A stretch of DNA of 64,000 nt from CAVSJJ01 sp963728395 (GTDB lineage: Bacteria; Actinomycetota; Actinomycetes; Actinomycetales; Dermatophilaceae): NCBI GenBank assembly GCA_963728395.1, contig CAVSJJ010000009.1, positions 62,001-126,000 of the forward strand, in the 5' to 3' direction. A program made the translations under genes and the position numbers. Shown one piece after another: positions 49,669 to 57,972 of this stretch. Numbering within the stretch: position 1 is the stretch's first letter; every line of letters starts with the position of its first letter. The notes beneath the pieces were generated by a model. It was not told the origin of the DNA and ran no database searches. It saw only the letters and a program-made list of their open reading frames with translations.

Positions 49669-50685
49669 TCACCTGGCCACGGTGAGGACCGCCGCTCCGG
49701 TGATCTCCCCATGCGCGAGGTCGCGCAGCGCGGCGTCCGCGTGCTCGAGGGGGTACGTCGTCGTCGTCGGGCGCACGCCGAGCCGGGCGGCGAGTTGCAG
49801 CAGCTCCTCGCCGTCGCGTCGGGTGTTGCTCGTGACGCTCGTCAGCGTCCGCTCTCGGAAGACGTGCCGCTGGTAGTCCAGGGTGGGGATGGCGCTGAGG
49901 TGAATCCCGGCGAGGGCCAGGGTCCCTCCGGCGTCGAGCGCCTCGAGCGCGACCGGCACGAGGTCGCCGACCGGCGCGAAGACGATGGCGGCGTCGAGCG
50001 GGACCGGCGGTGCGGCATACGCCTCACCGGCGGATGCGGCCCCCAGCTCGAGGGCCAGCCGTCGGGCGCCCTCCCCCGGGGTGAGGACGTGCAACTCGGC
50101 GCCCTGGGCGAGGGCGATCTGGGCGGTGAGGTGCGCGCTGGCGCCGAACCCGTAGATGCCGAGCCGTCCGCCGGGCGGCAGCTGCGCGCGCACGAGGGAG
50201 CGGTAGCCGATGATCCCCGCGCAGAGCAGCGGGGCCGCGGTCGCGTCGTCGACGTCGTCGGGGATCGGGTAGGCGAAGGCCTCGGGGACCGTGGCGTACT
50301 CGGCATACCCGCCGTCCTCGTCCCACCCCGTGTACCGCGAGTCGGGGCAGAGGTTCTCCCGACCGGCGCGGCACCAGCGGCAGATCCCGCAGGTATGCCG
50401 CAGCCAGGCGATGCCGACCCGTGCCCCGGCCGCGAAGCGCGAGGTCCCGGGGCCCTGGGCCACGACCTCGCCGACGACCTCGTGCCCGGTCACGACCCGG
50501 TCCCGATGGACGGGCAGGTCGCCCTCGCTGACGTGCAGGTCGGTCCGGCACACGCCGCACGCCCGGACCCGGACGAGCACCTCACCGGCGGCGGGCTCGG
50601 GGGCGGGTCGCTCGGTGAGGCGCAGCGGCCCCTCGTCGATCGGCCCGGGATGCTCGACCACCCAGGCCCGCATCGTCTCGCTCAT
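49669..50685 (-). CDS. Zinc-dependent alcohol dehydrogenase
   Basis: A 338-residue medium-chain dehydrogenase. The catalytic zinc site is in CGVCRTDLHV and GHEVVGEV. The structural zinc has HTCGICRWCRAGRENLC. The nucleotide fold contains LGIYGFGASAHLTAQIA. It resembles AdhA-type NAD-dependent enzymes. ATG 50685 is preceded by GGAGG, so the in-frame extension to 50733 is rejected. It oxidises primary alcohols or reduces aldehydes, consistent with the acetate genes nearby. A large hairpin lies just upstream. Confidence 0.93.
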   Translation of the reverse strand: MSETMRAWVVEHPGPIDEGPLRLTERPAPEPAAGEVLVRVRACGVCRTDLHVSEGDLPVHRDRVVTGHEVVGEVVAQGPGTSRFAAGARVGIAWLRHTCGICRWCRAGRENLCPDSRYTGWDEDGGYAEYATVPEAFAYPIPDDVDDATAAPLLCAGIIGYRSLVRAQLPPGGRLGIYGFGASAHLTAQIALAQGAELHVLTPGEGARRLALELGAASAGEAYAAPPVPLDAAIVFAPVGDLVPVALEALDAGGTLALAGIHLSAIPTLDYQRHVFRERTLTSVTSNTRRDGEELLQLAARLGVRPTTTTYPLEHADAALRDLAHGEITGAAVLTVAR

Positions 50686-50710
50686 GCCGCCTCCACGGGG
50701 TGATGGCCCC

Positions 50711-50758
50711 AGCATCCCACCCCGCCGCCTCACGGCCGAGGCGGAGGGGTGGGATGCT
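50711..50758. terminator. Very long near-perfect hairpin
   Basis: AGCATCCCACCCC (50711-50723) pairs with GGGGTGGGATGCT (50746-50758), one G-A mismatch follows, then CCGCCTC (50725-50731) pairs with GAGGCGG (50738-50744) over a 6-base loop. CCCC and CGGGG extend it outside. It lies downstream of the ScyD-like gene and upstream of the dehydrogenase gene, so it should terminate the former. Confidence 0.8.
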
Positions 50759-50794
50759 CGGGGAGCGAGGTGGTCCCGTCGTCGGACCGGATGC

Positions 50795-51895
50795 TCAGCG
50801 CTTGATCTTCACGACCGTCCCGGGCGTGATGACCTCGCCGGTGCCCTCGTCGATCTCGCCGAGGGTGCCGACGTAGAGGGCGTCACCCTTGACCTCGACC
50901 GACAGCGGGGAGGGGATCTCCTTCAGGGTCGCCCGGTGACCGTGGGCGAGCCGGGTGATCTTCCCGGCGAACAGCTCGGTGACGTAGGCCGTGCCGTTGG
51001 GCGCGATCGCGACATCGGTCGCGCCGAGGAAGCCGGTCGCCATCCGGTGTGCCGACCCTGTGTGGGGGTTCATCCGGTACAGCGAGCCGCGAGCGCCGAG
51101 GCTGGGGTCCTCGGGGCCGCCGGGCAGGGTGGTGACCCACAGCGCGCCGTGGCTGTCGCGCTCGACGTCGGTCGGCACGCCCTCGAAGGCGTAGGTCACG
51201 CCGACGAGGCAGTCCGGCGCCCCGAGGCCGGCGACCATGTCGCTCGTCAGGGTGACCGGCTGGGGTGGCACCAGGCCGATGGTCGAGACGTGCCCGGACG
51301 CGCTGACCCGGAGGATGTCGTTGCCGCCCGCGTCGGCGACGGCCCACGCACCCCTGCCGAGCCACGACACGGCGTACGGATGGGAGTCCAGGACGCCGGT
51401 GTACGTCGCCGGGAGGCCGGAGAGCTGTTCGAGAGCAGCCTCGGCACAGGGGTTCCCGCCCGTGACGATGCCGTAGGTCTGTCCCGCGTCCGGGTTGGCA
51501 CTGTGCTCGTAGCCGCTGAGGTCGGCCACCACGTCGGCGTGGCCCGCCCGGCGGATCGTCAGCGTCGTCGCGCCGGTGGTGTAGTCCGTCGTCGTATAGG
51601 CCATGGACCCGCCGTCGGGCGAGAACGCGAGCCCGGCCACCTCACCGGGCTGTGGGCCGGAGGCGACGACCTGGTCGCCCGCCGCCGTGATCTTCATGAC
51701 GGCGCTCGTCCCGCCGTCCGCGAAGTAGACCTTGCCCTTGCTCAGCGCAACGCTGAACGGCGCCGCGGCGTTCATCGACAGCGTGCGCGTCCAATGGTGC
51801 GGATGCGCCGCGGCTGCGGATGGGGCCGTCGCGACCCCCATCGCCGTCGCGGCCGCAACGGCCGCCACGACGTATCTGTGTCGTCTCACCGACAT
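50795..51895 (-). CDS. Secreted ScyD/ScyE-like beta-propeller protein
   Basis: A 366-residue protein with a Sec signal peptide (MSVRRHRYVVAAVAAATAM, cleavage near SAAAAHP). The rest is a beta-propeller of about six NHL-like blades (APFSVALSKGKVYFADGGTSAV, GLAFSPDGGSMAYTT, GVPTDVERDSHGALWVTTLPG, ATDVAIAPNGTAYVTELFAG), as in the ScyD/ScyE family. Family members in cyanobacteria relate to scytonemin synthesis, but in actinobacteria the role is unknown. ATG 51895 follows AAGGAG. The upstream in-frame extension is rejected. Confidence 0.88.
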   Translation of the reverse strand: MSVRRHRYVVAAVAAATAMGVATAPSAAAAHPHHWTRTLSMNAAAPFSVALSKGKVYFADGGTSAVMKITAAGDQVVASGPQPGEVAGLAFSPDGGSMAYTTTDYTTGATTLTIRRAGHADVVADLSGYEHSANPDAGQTYGIVTGGNPCAEAALEQLSGLPATYTGVLDSHPYAVSWLGRGAWAVADAGGNDILRVSASGHVSTIGLVPPQPVTLTSDMVAGLGAPDCLVGVTYAFEGVPTDVERDSHGALWVTTLPGGPEDPSLGARGSLYRMNPHTGSAHRMATGFLGATDVAIAPNGTAYVTELFAGKITRLAHGHRATLKEIPSPLSVEVKGDALYVGTLGEIDEGTGEVITPGTVVKIKR

Positions 51896-52067
51896 CGAAC
51901 ACTCCTTTGTGCTCGTGCGTGGGGGGACCTGGGTGCAGTTCCCCCACGCAGTACCTGTGCAGGATGGCGCCGGGACTGCGCCAGGTAAGGTACGCCGTAC
52001 TCCGGGCGGTGTCACCGGCCGGAGCGGCCGATGGCGGAGACCCGCCGGTCAGCCCCGAGGAGGCGCC

Positions 52068-52460
52068 ATGCCCATGCCGCTCGCCATCACCCGGTTCAAC
52101 GCCCGGGTGCTCAACAAGGGGATGGTCCACCTCGTCGGACACCTCGACATCGTCGAGCTCGAGCACGTCGGACGGCGCACCGGGGTGGTGCGGCGCACGC
52201 CGATCATGGCGTTCCGCCACGGCGACGAGGTGACGGTGGCGCTGACATACGGGCCGCGCGTCCAGTGGCTGAAGAACGTCGAGGCCGCCGGCGGAGCCCG
52301 GATGCGGTTCGGCGACGGGTGGGTCCTCCTCGGCCCGCCGCGCCGGCTGTCGGAGCGGGACGGACTGGCGCGGATGCCGCGGCCGCAGCGGATCGCGCTC
52401 CGGCACATCGTCCACTGCCACGACTTCGTCGCGTTCCCCGTCCGCGGCGGGCGGACCTGA
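52068..52460 (+). CDS. DUF385/nitroreductase-like F420-dependent oxidoreductase
   Basis: A 130-residue protein of the deazaflavin (F420)-dependent nitroreductase family (DUF385): RFNARVLNKGMVHLVGHLDIV, GRRTGVVRRTPIM and VQWLKNVEAAGGARMRF are the family blocks. It has the short length of typical members and could reduce an unsaturated ketone or nitro-like substrate. ATG 52068 with GAGGAGG upstream. Divergent from the ScyD-like gene and convergent with the metallo-beta-lactamase gene. Confidence 0.9.
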   Translation: MPMPLAITRFNARVLNKGMVHLVGHLDIVELEHVGRRTGVVRRTPIMAFRHGDEVTVALTYGPRVQWLKNVEAAGGARMRFGDGWVLLGPPRRLSERDGLARMPRPQRIALRHIVHCHDFVAFPVRGGRT

Positions 52461-52472
52461 GCGGGCCGGGCG

Positions 52473-53330
52473 TCAGCCGAGCCGGCCGGGGGCGCGCAGC
52501 TGCTCCCAGCCACGGGCGAAGGCGTCCCGGAGCGTCTCGAGAGGGTAGGGCAGCCGGTCGTCCGGCTCGGACTGCGCCGTCGCGAGGTCCATGCCGGAAT
52601 GCCGGCGCTGACGGATGACGGAGGCCACGGTGTCGAGCTCCTCCCGCTGACGGGCGACGAAGTCGAGGTCGACCGGGGACCCGTGGCCGGGGACGATGAG
52701 TGCGTCGGCGGCGATCTTGGCCCGGATGGAGTCCAGCGTGGGCGCCCACTCCAGCGGCCAGCAGTCCGCGCCGAGGCTGGGCGGAGCGGACTGCTCGACG
52801 AGGTCGCCGAGGAAGACGACAGGCGTCCCGGAGACGATGACGATGATGTCACCGTCCGTGTGTCCCCGGCCCGGGTGGACGAGGGTGACCCGGCGATTGC
52901 CGAGCTCGATCGTCTCGGTCTCGGTGAAGGTCCGGTCGGCGGGCCGGACGATCGTGTTGATCGCGTCCTCGACGTCCGCGCTCGTGTATCCGAGCGCCTC
53001 CGAGCCCTCGGGATCGCGCCGCATGATCCCCTTGACCCGTACGGCGTCGGGGATCGCCGCGCGGGCCGCGTTCTCGTGCGCGATCACCGGGACCGACGCG
53101 AAGGCGGTGTTGCCGAAGGTGTGGTCGAAGTGGACGTGGGTGTTGACGACGTGCGTCACCCGGATCCGCGGGTCGAGCTCGCGGATGAGGGTGACGATCT
53201 CCCGCCCCTGGCGGGCACTGGCGCGCGTGTCGACGACGACCGCTCCCTCGTGCCCCACGACGAGGCCCACCGTGACGTCCCATTGCGGGAACCGTGCCGT
53301 CCACACCTGGTCCGCGATCTCGGTGAACAC
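52473..53330 (-). CDS. MBL-fold metallo-hydrolase
   Basis: A 285-residue metallo-beta-lactamase fold protein. The metal motif is THVHFDHTFGN, with downstream His in GRGHTDGDIIV, Asp in FLGDLVEQSA and His in VPGHGSPVD, so all five ligand positions are present. This resembles Class B3-type or glyoxalase II-like hydrolases. GTG 53330 is chosen; a longer in-frame start runs into the PLP gene's promoter. It diverges from a threonine dehydratase-like gene. The substrate is not evident. Confidence 0.92.
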   Translation of the reverse strand: MFTEIADQVWTARFPQWDVTVGLVVGHEGAVVVDTRASARQGREIVTLIRELDPRIRVTHVVNTHVHFDHTFGNTAFASVPVIAHENAARAAIPDAVRVKGIMRRDPEGSEALGYTSADVEDAINTIVRPADRTFTETETIELGNRRVTLVHPGRGHTDGDIIVIVSGTPVVFLGDLVEQSAPPSLGADCWPLEWAPTLDSIRAKIAADALIVPGHGSPVDLDFVARQREELDTVASVIRQRRHSGMDLATAQSEPDDRLPYPLETLRDAFARGWEQLRAPGRLG

Positions 53331-53456
53331 CCCCCTACCGTATGCCGCTACGCCGCGCCGTGCCTGGTGGCCCGCCGTGTCGGCGTTTTGGACCCGCGCG
53401 GCCGACGGGACGCCCCTCGCCGGACTCCGGAGCCGCCGGTTGGCAGACTGGGCGCC

Positions 53457-54401
53457 ATGGAGCCACTGACGTTCGACGGTGTCCTCGCGGCCGAGCAGGC
53501 CGTCGCGGCGCACCTGCCCCCGACCCCGTCCTGGAGCTACCCGCTCCTCGACGCCGCCGCCGGGTGCGAGGTCGTCGTCAAGCACGAGAACGTCCAGCCG
53601 ACCGGCGCCTTCAAGGTCCGCGGCGGCGTCACCCTGGCGGCGGATCTGGCCGGGCGTGAGGTCCCCGGCATCGTGACCGCCTCCACCGGGAACCATGCGC
53701 AGTCGATGGCGTATGCCGGCCGGCTGGCCGGCGTTCGCGCAGTCGTCGTGGCGCCCGTCGGGTCCCCCGAGGTCAAGCTCGACGCCGTCCGGGCCCTCGG
53801 CGCCGAGGTCGTCCTCCATGGACCGACGATGACCGAGGCGGCGGCCCGGGCCCGGGAGATCGGCGCCGAGCAGGGGCTGACCTACATCGACCCCGGGAAC
53901 ACCCCGGCCATCGTCCACGGCCACGCCACGCTCTACCTCGAGCTGCTGCGTCGCCACCCCGACCTCGAGGCGATCTACGTCCCGACCGGGAGCGGGAGCG
54001 GCGCCGCGGGTGCCTGCCTCGTCCGCGACGCGCTCGCACCCGGCTGCCGCGTCGTCGCCGTCCAGTCCGCGGCGGCGCCCGCGGCATACCGCTCGTGGAC
54101 GGCGGGGGAGGTCGTCACGGCGCCGTGCGAGACGCGGATGAGCGGGCTGGCGACGGGGGCCGGTTTCGAGCTGCCCCAGTCCGTGCTGCGCGGCCGGCTC
54201 GACGGCTTCGTCCTCGTCACCGACGACGACATCTCGGCGGCCGCCGCCCTGCTCGCCTCGCGCGCGCACACCCTCGCCGAGGGCGCGGGGGCGGCGGCGC
54301 TGGCGGGCCTGCTCGCCGACTGGGGCCGCCCGCGGCGGTGTGCGGTCGTCGTCACCGGCGGCAACGCCACGGCCGCGGAGATCGCGGCGCTGGCCGGCTG
54401 A
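53457..54401 (+). CDS. PLP-dependent threonine/serine dehydratase-like enzyme
   Basis: A 314-residue fold-type II PLP enzyme. The Schiff-base Lys is in GAFKVRGG (about residue 52), STGNHAQSMAYAG (about 79) binds the substrate carboxylate, and GSGSGAAGA (about 178) binds the PLP phosphate. Length and motifs fit catabolic threonine/serine dehydratases lacking the regulatory domain. It would make 2-oxobutyrate or pyruvate plus ammonia. ATG 53457. It diverges from the MBL gene. Confidence 0.9.
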   Translation: MEPLTFDGVLAAEQAVAAHLPPTPSWSYPLLDAAAGCEVVVKHENVQPTGAFKVRGGVTLAADLAGREVPGIVTASTGNHAQSMAYAGRLAGVRAVVVAPVGSPEVKLDAVRALGAEVVLHGPTMTEAAARAREIGAEQGLTYIDPGNTPAIVHGHATLYLELLRRHPDLEAIYVPTGSGSGAAGACLVRDALAPGCRVVAVQSAAAPAAYRSWTAGEVVTAPCETRMSGLATGAGFELPQSVLRGRLDGFVLVTDDDISAAAALLASRAHTLAEGAGAAALAGLLADWGRPRRCAVVVTGGNATAAEIAALAG

Positions 54402-54464
54402 TCCGGTTCCGGTCGCTGAGGACCGAAGCCGGCAGAAGACGACCGCGCAAGCGGAGCGGCCAGC

Positions 54465-54578
54465 GTGGTGAGCGGCTCGGGCCGACAGCGCGGGCACCCG
54501 GAGGTCCATCGGGGCGCGGAGTACGACGTCGTGCTCGTGCCGAAGGTCCGCCCCGGCGAGACCGGCGGCGCCGTCTGA
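54465..54578 (+). CDS. Possible 37-residue peptide gene or gene remnant
   Basis: A short frame starting GTG GTG and reading VVSGSGRQRGHPEVHRGAEY then DVVLVPKVRPGETGGAV before TGA. Third-position GC is high and the second half looks like a real protein strand, but there is no ribosome site and no hydrophobic or signal segment. It may be the 3' remnant of a lost gene. The surrounding 54402-54625 region holds nothing else I can support except a GCCGGC inverted repeat after the dehydratase stop. Confidence 0.25.
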   Translation: MVSGSGRQRGHPEVHRGAEYDVVLVPKVRPGETGGAV

Positions 54579-54625
54579 CGCGCTCCGTGCTCGTCGGCGG
54601 GCGCCGACGGCGCGAGGATGGGTGC

Positions 54626-54985
54626 GTGAGCGACGAGCCCACCATCGACGTGCCCCGGCCCACCGGGGGCGACCTGGTCGCCCGGGCAGAGGCCGTGCGC
54701 GGCGATGCCGAGGATCGGCTGACCCTCCTGGCAGGTGGCGCCTCGATGTGCACCATCTCGCGCAGCGGCGCGGCCTTCCCCGGCGGCAAGTACCACGAGG
54801 GCCGGGCCTTCGTCGCCGCGGAGGTCCAGCGCGCGCTGCGCCGGGGCCTGACCGAGGAGGAGGCGCTCCTCGCCGCAGAGCGTCGCTGGTCCACCGTCGT
54901 CCCGCCGCGGCGACCCGGCGAGGACTGGACGGCCTACGGAGCCGGCGGCGACGACGCGCTCGCCGACCTGGCCGGGAGCTGCTGA
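54626..54985 (+). CDS. Hypothetical protein (119 aa)
   Basis: A 119-residue soluble protein starting GTG 54626 (VSDEPTIDVPRPTGG). It is rich in charged and Ala residues. The segment MCTISRSGAAFPGGKYHEGRAFV has one Cys and looks like a loop before a helix (EVQRALRRGLTEEEALLAAERRW). No membrane segment, and no family recognised. It converges on the Na+/H+ antiporter gene with ten bases between. Moderately sure it is real, because its codon use is consistent and its neighbours are tightly spaced. Confidence 0.55.
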   Translation: MSDEPTIDVPRPTGGDLVARAEAVRGDAEDRLTLLAGGASMCTISRSGAAFPGGKYHEGRAFVAAEVQRALRRGLTEEEALLAAERRWSTVVPPRRPGEDWTAYGAGGDDALADLAGSC

Positions 54986-54995
54986 CCCCGCCCGG

Positions 54996-56204
54996 TCAGG
55001 AGATCCTCGGTGCCGGCTCGGTCTCGACCTCGCCCTGCCACCCCGGGGTCTCGTGCGGCTCGTCGAACGAGCGGGCCACGACGATGTCGGTGGAGGAGTG
55101 CAGCAGGATCGACAGGGCCACCGTGATGGCAACGAGGTGGAAGATCTGGTCCGCCGAGGCGATCCCCGAGTTCAGGACGAGCAGCCCGTAGACGACCGAG
55201 GCGAATCCCTTGGGCCCGAACCAGGCGGCGGCCAGCTGTTCTCGCATCGACAGTTTCGAGCGGGCCAGGGCGATGAACAGGGCGAGCGGCCGGGCGACGA
55301 TGAGCGCGAGCACGCCGAAGACCCAGCCGCCGAGGGCGATCTCGCTGATGAAGGTCGGGGTGATGAGCGCGCCGAAGACGAGGAGGGCGGCGAGCTTGAA
55401 GATCTCGGCGATGAGCTCGCCGAACTCCTCGAAGGTCTCGCGTTGGCGCTGGCCCGTCGTCGCGACGGTGATCCCGGCCGCGAACGCCGCGAGGAAGAGG
55501 TTGGCCTTGGTCACCTCGGCGAGCGCGAGGACGAGCAGGCCGATGGCGACGGCGTTGAGCGCCTCGTACTTGCCGGCCGCCTGGAAGAACCGGGTCTGCT
55601 CCACCTTGATGGCGAGGTAGGGAAGGACCACCCCGATGGCGACGCCACCGGCGAGCTCGGCGGCGACCGTGCCGACGTGCCCGTCCCCGCCGGACGCGAC
55701 GCTGAGCAGGACGATGACGAAGGGCAACGCGAGTCCGTCGTTCACCCCGGACTCGACGTTGAGCAGGTGGCGCAGCCGACCGGGGACCATGTCGTTGCCG
55801 ACGAGGGCGGCCGCGAAGACGGGGTCGGTCGGCGAGAGCACCGCGCCGATGAGGAAGCTCTCCACCCAGCTGAGGTCGGTGAGCAGGTGGGCGAGCAGGG
55901 CCGTGATGACGAGGGTCAGCGGAAGGCCGAGGCCGAGGGCGCGGCCGGGCAGTCGCCAGGCGGCCCGCAGATCCTGCCACCCGACCCGCATGCCGTCGGT
56001 GAAGAGCACGGAGAAGAGCGCGAGCGTCGCGAGCTCGGACACGATCGGGTCGTCGGCGTGGAGGTCGACGACGTCGAACATCCCGCCGCCGAGGAGGAAG
56101 CCGGCGACGAGGAACAGGGCGGCCGTCGACAGGACCGTGCGGTGCGCGAGGTGCGAGAACAGCACGGCGATGAGCAGGACGCCCGCGAACGCCAGAAGCA
56201 GCAC
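54996..56204 (-). CDS. CPA1-type cation:proton antiporter
   Basis: A 402-residue antiporter with about 12 hydrophobic helices. GAVLSPTDPVFAAALVG and NVESGVNDGLALPFVIV carry the ND-type ion site of the CPA1 (NhaP) group, and AWFGPKGFASVVYGLLVL is a family block. It should exchange Na+ or K+ for H+. Start GTG 56204, twelve bases after the KimA-like gene, so the two form an operon under the long leader upstream of 57659. Confidence 0.92.
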   Translation of the reverse strand: MLLLAFAGVLLIAVLFSHLAHRTVLSTAALFLVAGFLLGGGMFDVVDLHADDPIVSELATLALFSVLFTDGMRVGWQDLRAAWRLPGRALGLGLPLTLVITALLAHLLTDLSWVESFLIGAVLSPTDPVFAAALVGNDMVPGRLRHLLNVESGVNDGLALPFVIVLLSVASGGDGHVGTVAAELAGGVAIGVVLPYLAIKVEQTRFFQAAGKYEALNAVAIGLLVLALAEVTKANLFLAAFAAGITVATTGQRQRETFEEFGELIAEIFKLAALLVFGALITPTFISEIALGGWVFGVLALIVARPLALFIALARSKLSMREQLAAAWFGPKGFASVVYGLLVLNSGIASADQIFHLVAITVALSILLHSSTDIVVARSFDEPHETPGWQGEVETEPAPRIS

Positions 56205-56216
56205 GTCAGAAGCCTC

Positions 56217-57659
56217 TCACGGGCTCGGGGGGTGCGGCCCGCCGTCGGTGGCTGTGCGGGTGCTCGCATCCTCGGGCCGGCGCCCGCCCGCGGTGGTCCC
56301 CGGTTCTGCCGCTTCGTCCGGCCCCTCGGCCTCGGCCGCCAGCCGGCGCACCCCGCTGGGTCGCCCGGCCCGGACCCACGAGCGATAGAGGCCGCCGGCG
56401 ATGAGCAGCGACGCGACGAGGCTGACGATCGGGGCGCCCCGGGAGAGGTTGACGACGAGGGTGAACCCGACGACCGCGGCGCCGAGCAGGTTGAGCAGGA
56501 GGAACCCGCGCCGGCGGTCCCGGAAGGAGAAGAGCGCCATCGAGAGCAGCCCCGAGAGGAAGCTGAGGAACACCGACACGGCATAGAAGAGGACGAGCTC
56601 CTGGTCGCGGCCGCCGGCGGCGACGACCGCCGCGACGGCGACGCCGACGAAGACGAGCACGCCCCAGTACGGGGTGTGGTGCTCGTTCGTCCGGCCGAGG
56701 ACCGACGGCAGCATGCCCCGGACCTCGCCGTCGCTGCCCTCGTGCCGGGCCAGGGCCTTGAGCAGCCCGGGTCCGGCCTGGAACGAGGAGCTCGCGGCCG
56801 AGAGCAGCAGCAGCGCCGTGACGAGCTGGAAGGCGAAGAACACGGCATGGGGCGCGGCGACCCGGGCCAGCTCGGCGATCTGTGTCGTCTCGTTGTGCGG
56901 GACGCCGACCCGCAGCCGGGTCGCCTCGAAGGCGAGGCCGAGGGTGATGGTGCCGACGATGCCCATCGTCAGCCAGAGCGTCCATCGCCCGAAGGCGCGC
57001 CGGCCGTCGTCGTCGAGCTGCCCGAGCTGGGCGATCGCCGACGAGGGGGCCTCGACGCCGGTCGCGAGGGCCATGGCGACCGGGAAGGCGAGGGCGATGG
57101 CGAGGTATGCCGGGTGCCCGGCGGTCGAGGTGATCGTCCCGGTCGGCTGCGGCTCGGCGGTGAGACCGAAGGCGAGGACGGTCCCGGCGATGACGATGAA
57201 GGCGATGGTCATCGTGGCGAAGACGAGCCGCCCGAGGTGCCCGAACCAGGTGCCCGCCCCGACGAGGAGGACGAGCCCGAGGGCCATCGGAAGCCGGTAG
57301 GGCGCCAGCGCCGGCACGTAGGCGATGATCGCCGAGGCTCCCGCCGAGGCACTGATGGCGATGGTGAGCACGAAGTCGACGACGAGGGCGCCGATCGGGA
57401 TGAAGGACCAGGCGTCGCCGAACGCCTCCCCGGTGGCCGCCGAGGCGCCACCCCCGTGCGGGTACCGGCCGACGAGCTGGTGGTAGTTGACGATGACGAG
57501 GGCGATGATCGCGACGACGAGCGTCATCGTCGGCAGGAGGAGCGACAGGTCGCCCTCGAGGGCGCGCAGGGCCGCCTCGACGGCATACGCGACGGAGGAG
57601 ACCGGGTCGGCCATGACGGCGAACGCGAAGGCGAGCAGCAGCACGAGGCGGCTGTTCAT
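56217..57659 (-). CDS. KimA-like APC-superfamily transporter
   Basis: A 480-residue APC-superfamily protein with about 12 helices and a 45-residue Gly/Pro/Asp-rich hydrophilic tail. The start MNSRLVLLLAFAFAVMADP is followed by VSSVAYAVEAAL, YPHGGGASAATGEAFGD and LVVDFVLTIAISASAGASAI. These blocks resemble Bacillus KimA (YdaO), a K+ importer controlled by c-di-AMP. A broad amino-acid permease remains possible. ATG 57659 is chosen; a TTG earlier in the leader is in frame. It is followed by a CPA1 antiporter gene 12 bases downstream, which supports ion homeostasis. Confidence 0.85.
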   Translation of the reverse strand: MNSRLVLLLAFAFAVMADPVSSVAYAVEAALRALEGDLSLLLPTMTLVVAIIALVIVNYHQLVGRYPHGGGASAATGEAFGDAWSFIPIGALVVDFVLTIAISASAGASAIIAYVPALAPYRLPMALGLVLLVGAGTWFGHLGRLVFATMTIAFIVIAGTVLAFGLTAEPQPTGTITSTAGHPAYLAIALAFPVAMALATGVEAPSSAIAQLGQLDDDGRRAFGRWTLWLTMGIVGTITLGLAFEATRLRVGVPHNETTQIAELARVAAPHAVFFAFQLVTALLLLSAASSSFQAGPGLLKALARHEGSDGEVRGMLPSVLGRTNEHHTPYWGVLVFVGVAVAAVVAAGGRDQELVLFYAVSVFLSFLSGLLSMALFSFRDRRRGFLLLNLLGAAVVGFTLVVNLSRGAPIVSLVASLLIAGGLYRSWVRAGRPSGVRRLAAEAEGPDEAAEPGTTAGGRRPEDASTRTATDGGPHPPSP

Positions 57660-57663
57660 GAAG

Positions 57664-57840
57664 CCACGGCGCGGGCGCGGGGCGGTCGGGGGAGATGGTG
57701 TCAACGGGAGACTTTCCTGGGTGCGATTGGTCGACGACGCCGACCAGGCTTCCCGGCACACCGTCAACCATCGTATGCCGCCCGGATCGACGCCTTCGGC
57801 CGGGCTTCCTCAGCGGGCGGCATAGGGGCCGAGGAGACCT
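57664..57840 (-). promoter_or_regulatory. Long structured leader of the KimA-like/CPA1 operon (candidate riboswitch)
   Basis: The gap before the KimA-like gene is 313 bases and gene-free. On the transcribed strand TATGCCGCCCG (57824-57814) pairs with CGGGCGGCATA (57784-57774), a perfect 11-base stem. Downstream, GGTTGA (57769-57764) can pair with TCGACC (57734-57729) while GGTGTG (57762-57757) can pair with CGCACC (57725-57720); the two interleave as in a pseudoknot. A conserved-looking GCCGGGAAGCCTGGTCGGC lies between. This suggests a riboswitch; its class is not recognised. Confidence 0.5.
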
Positions 57841-57972
57841 TACCCGCGCGCTCACCGCGCCATGCGACGGCTCGACATCGCCAGGCCGGGCGCCGCGGGC
57901 TAGCATCGGGCGCACGGCGGCGCCGATGGGCGCACAGCCCGACCGGGGCCGACGACGGGGCGGAGGAGACAC

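Noticed and set aside
57664..57840. Leader considered as an M-box magnesium riboswitch or cobalamin riboswitch
   Set aside because: GGTAAGGTCTCCTCGG recalls the M-box opening only loosely and the later conserved blocks are absent; no cobalamin-box GCCACTG-like core is present.
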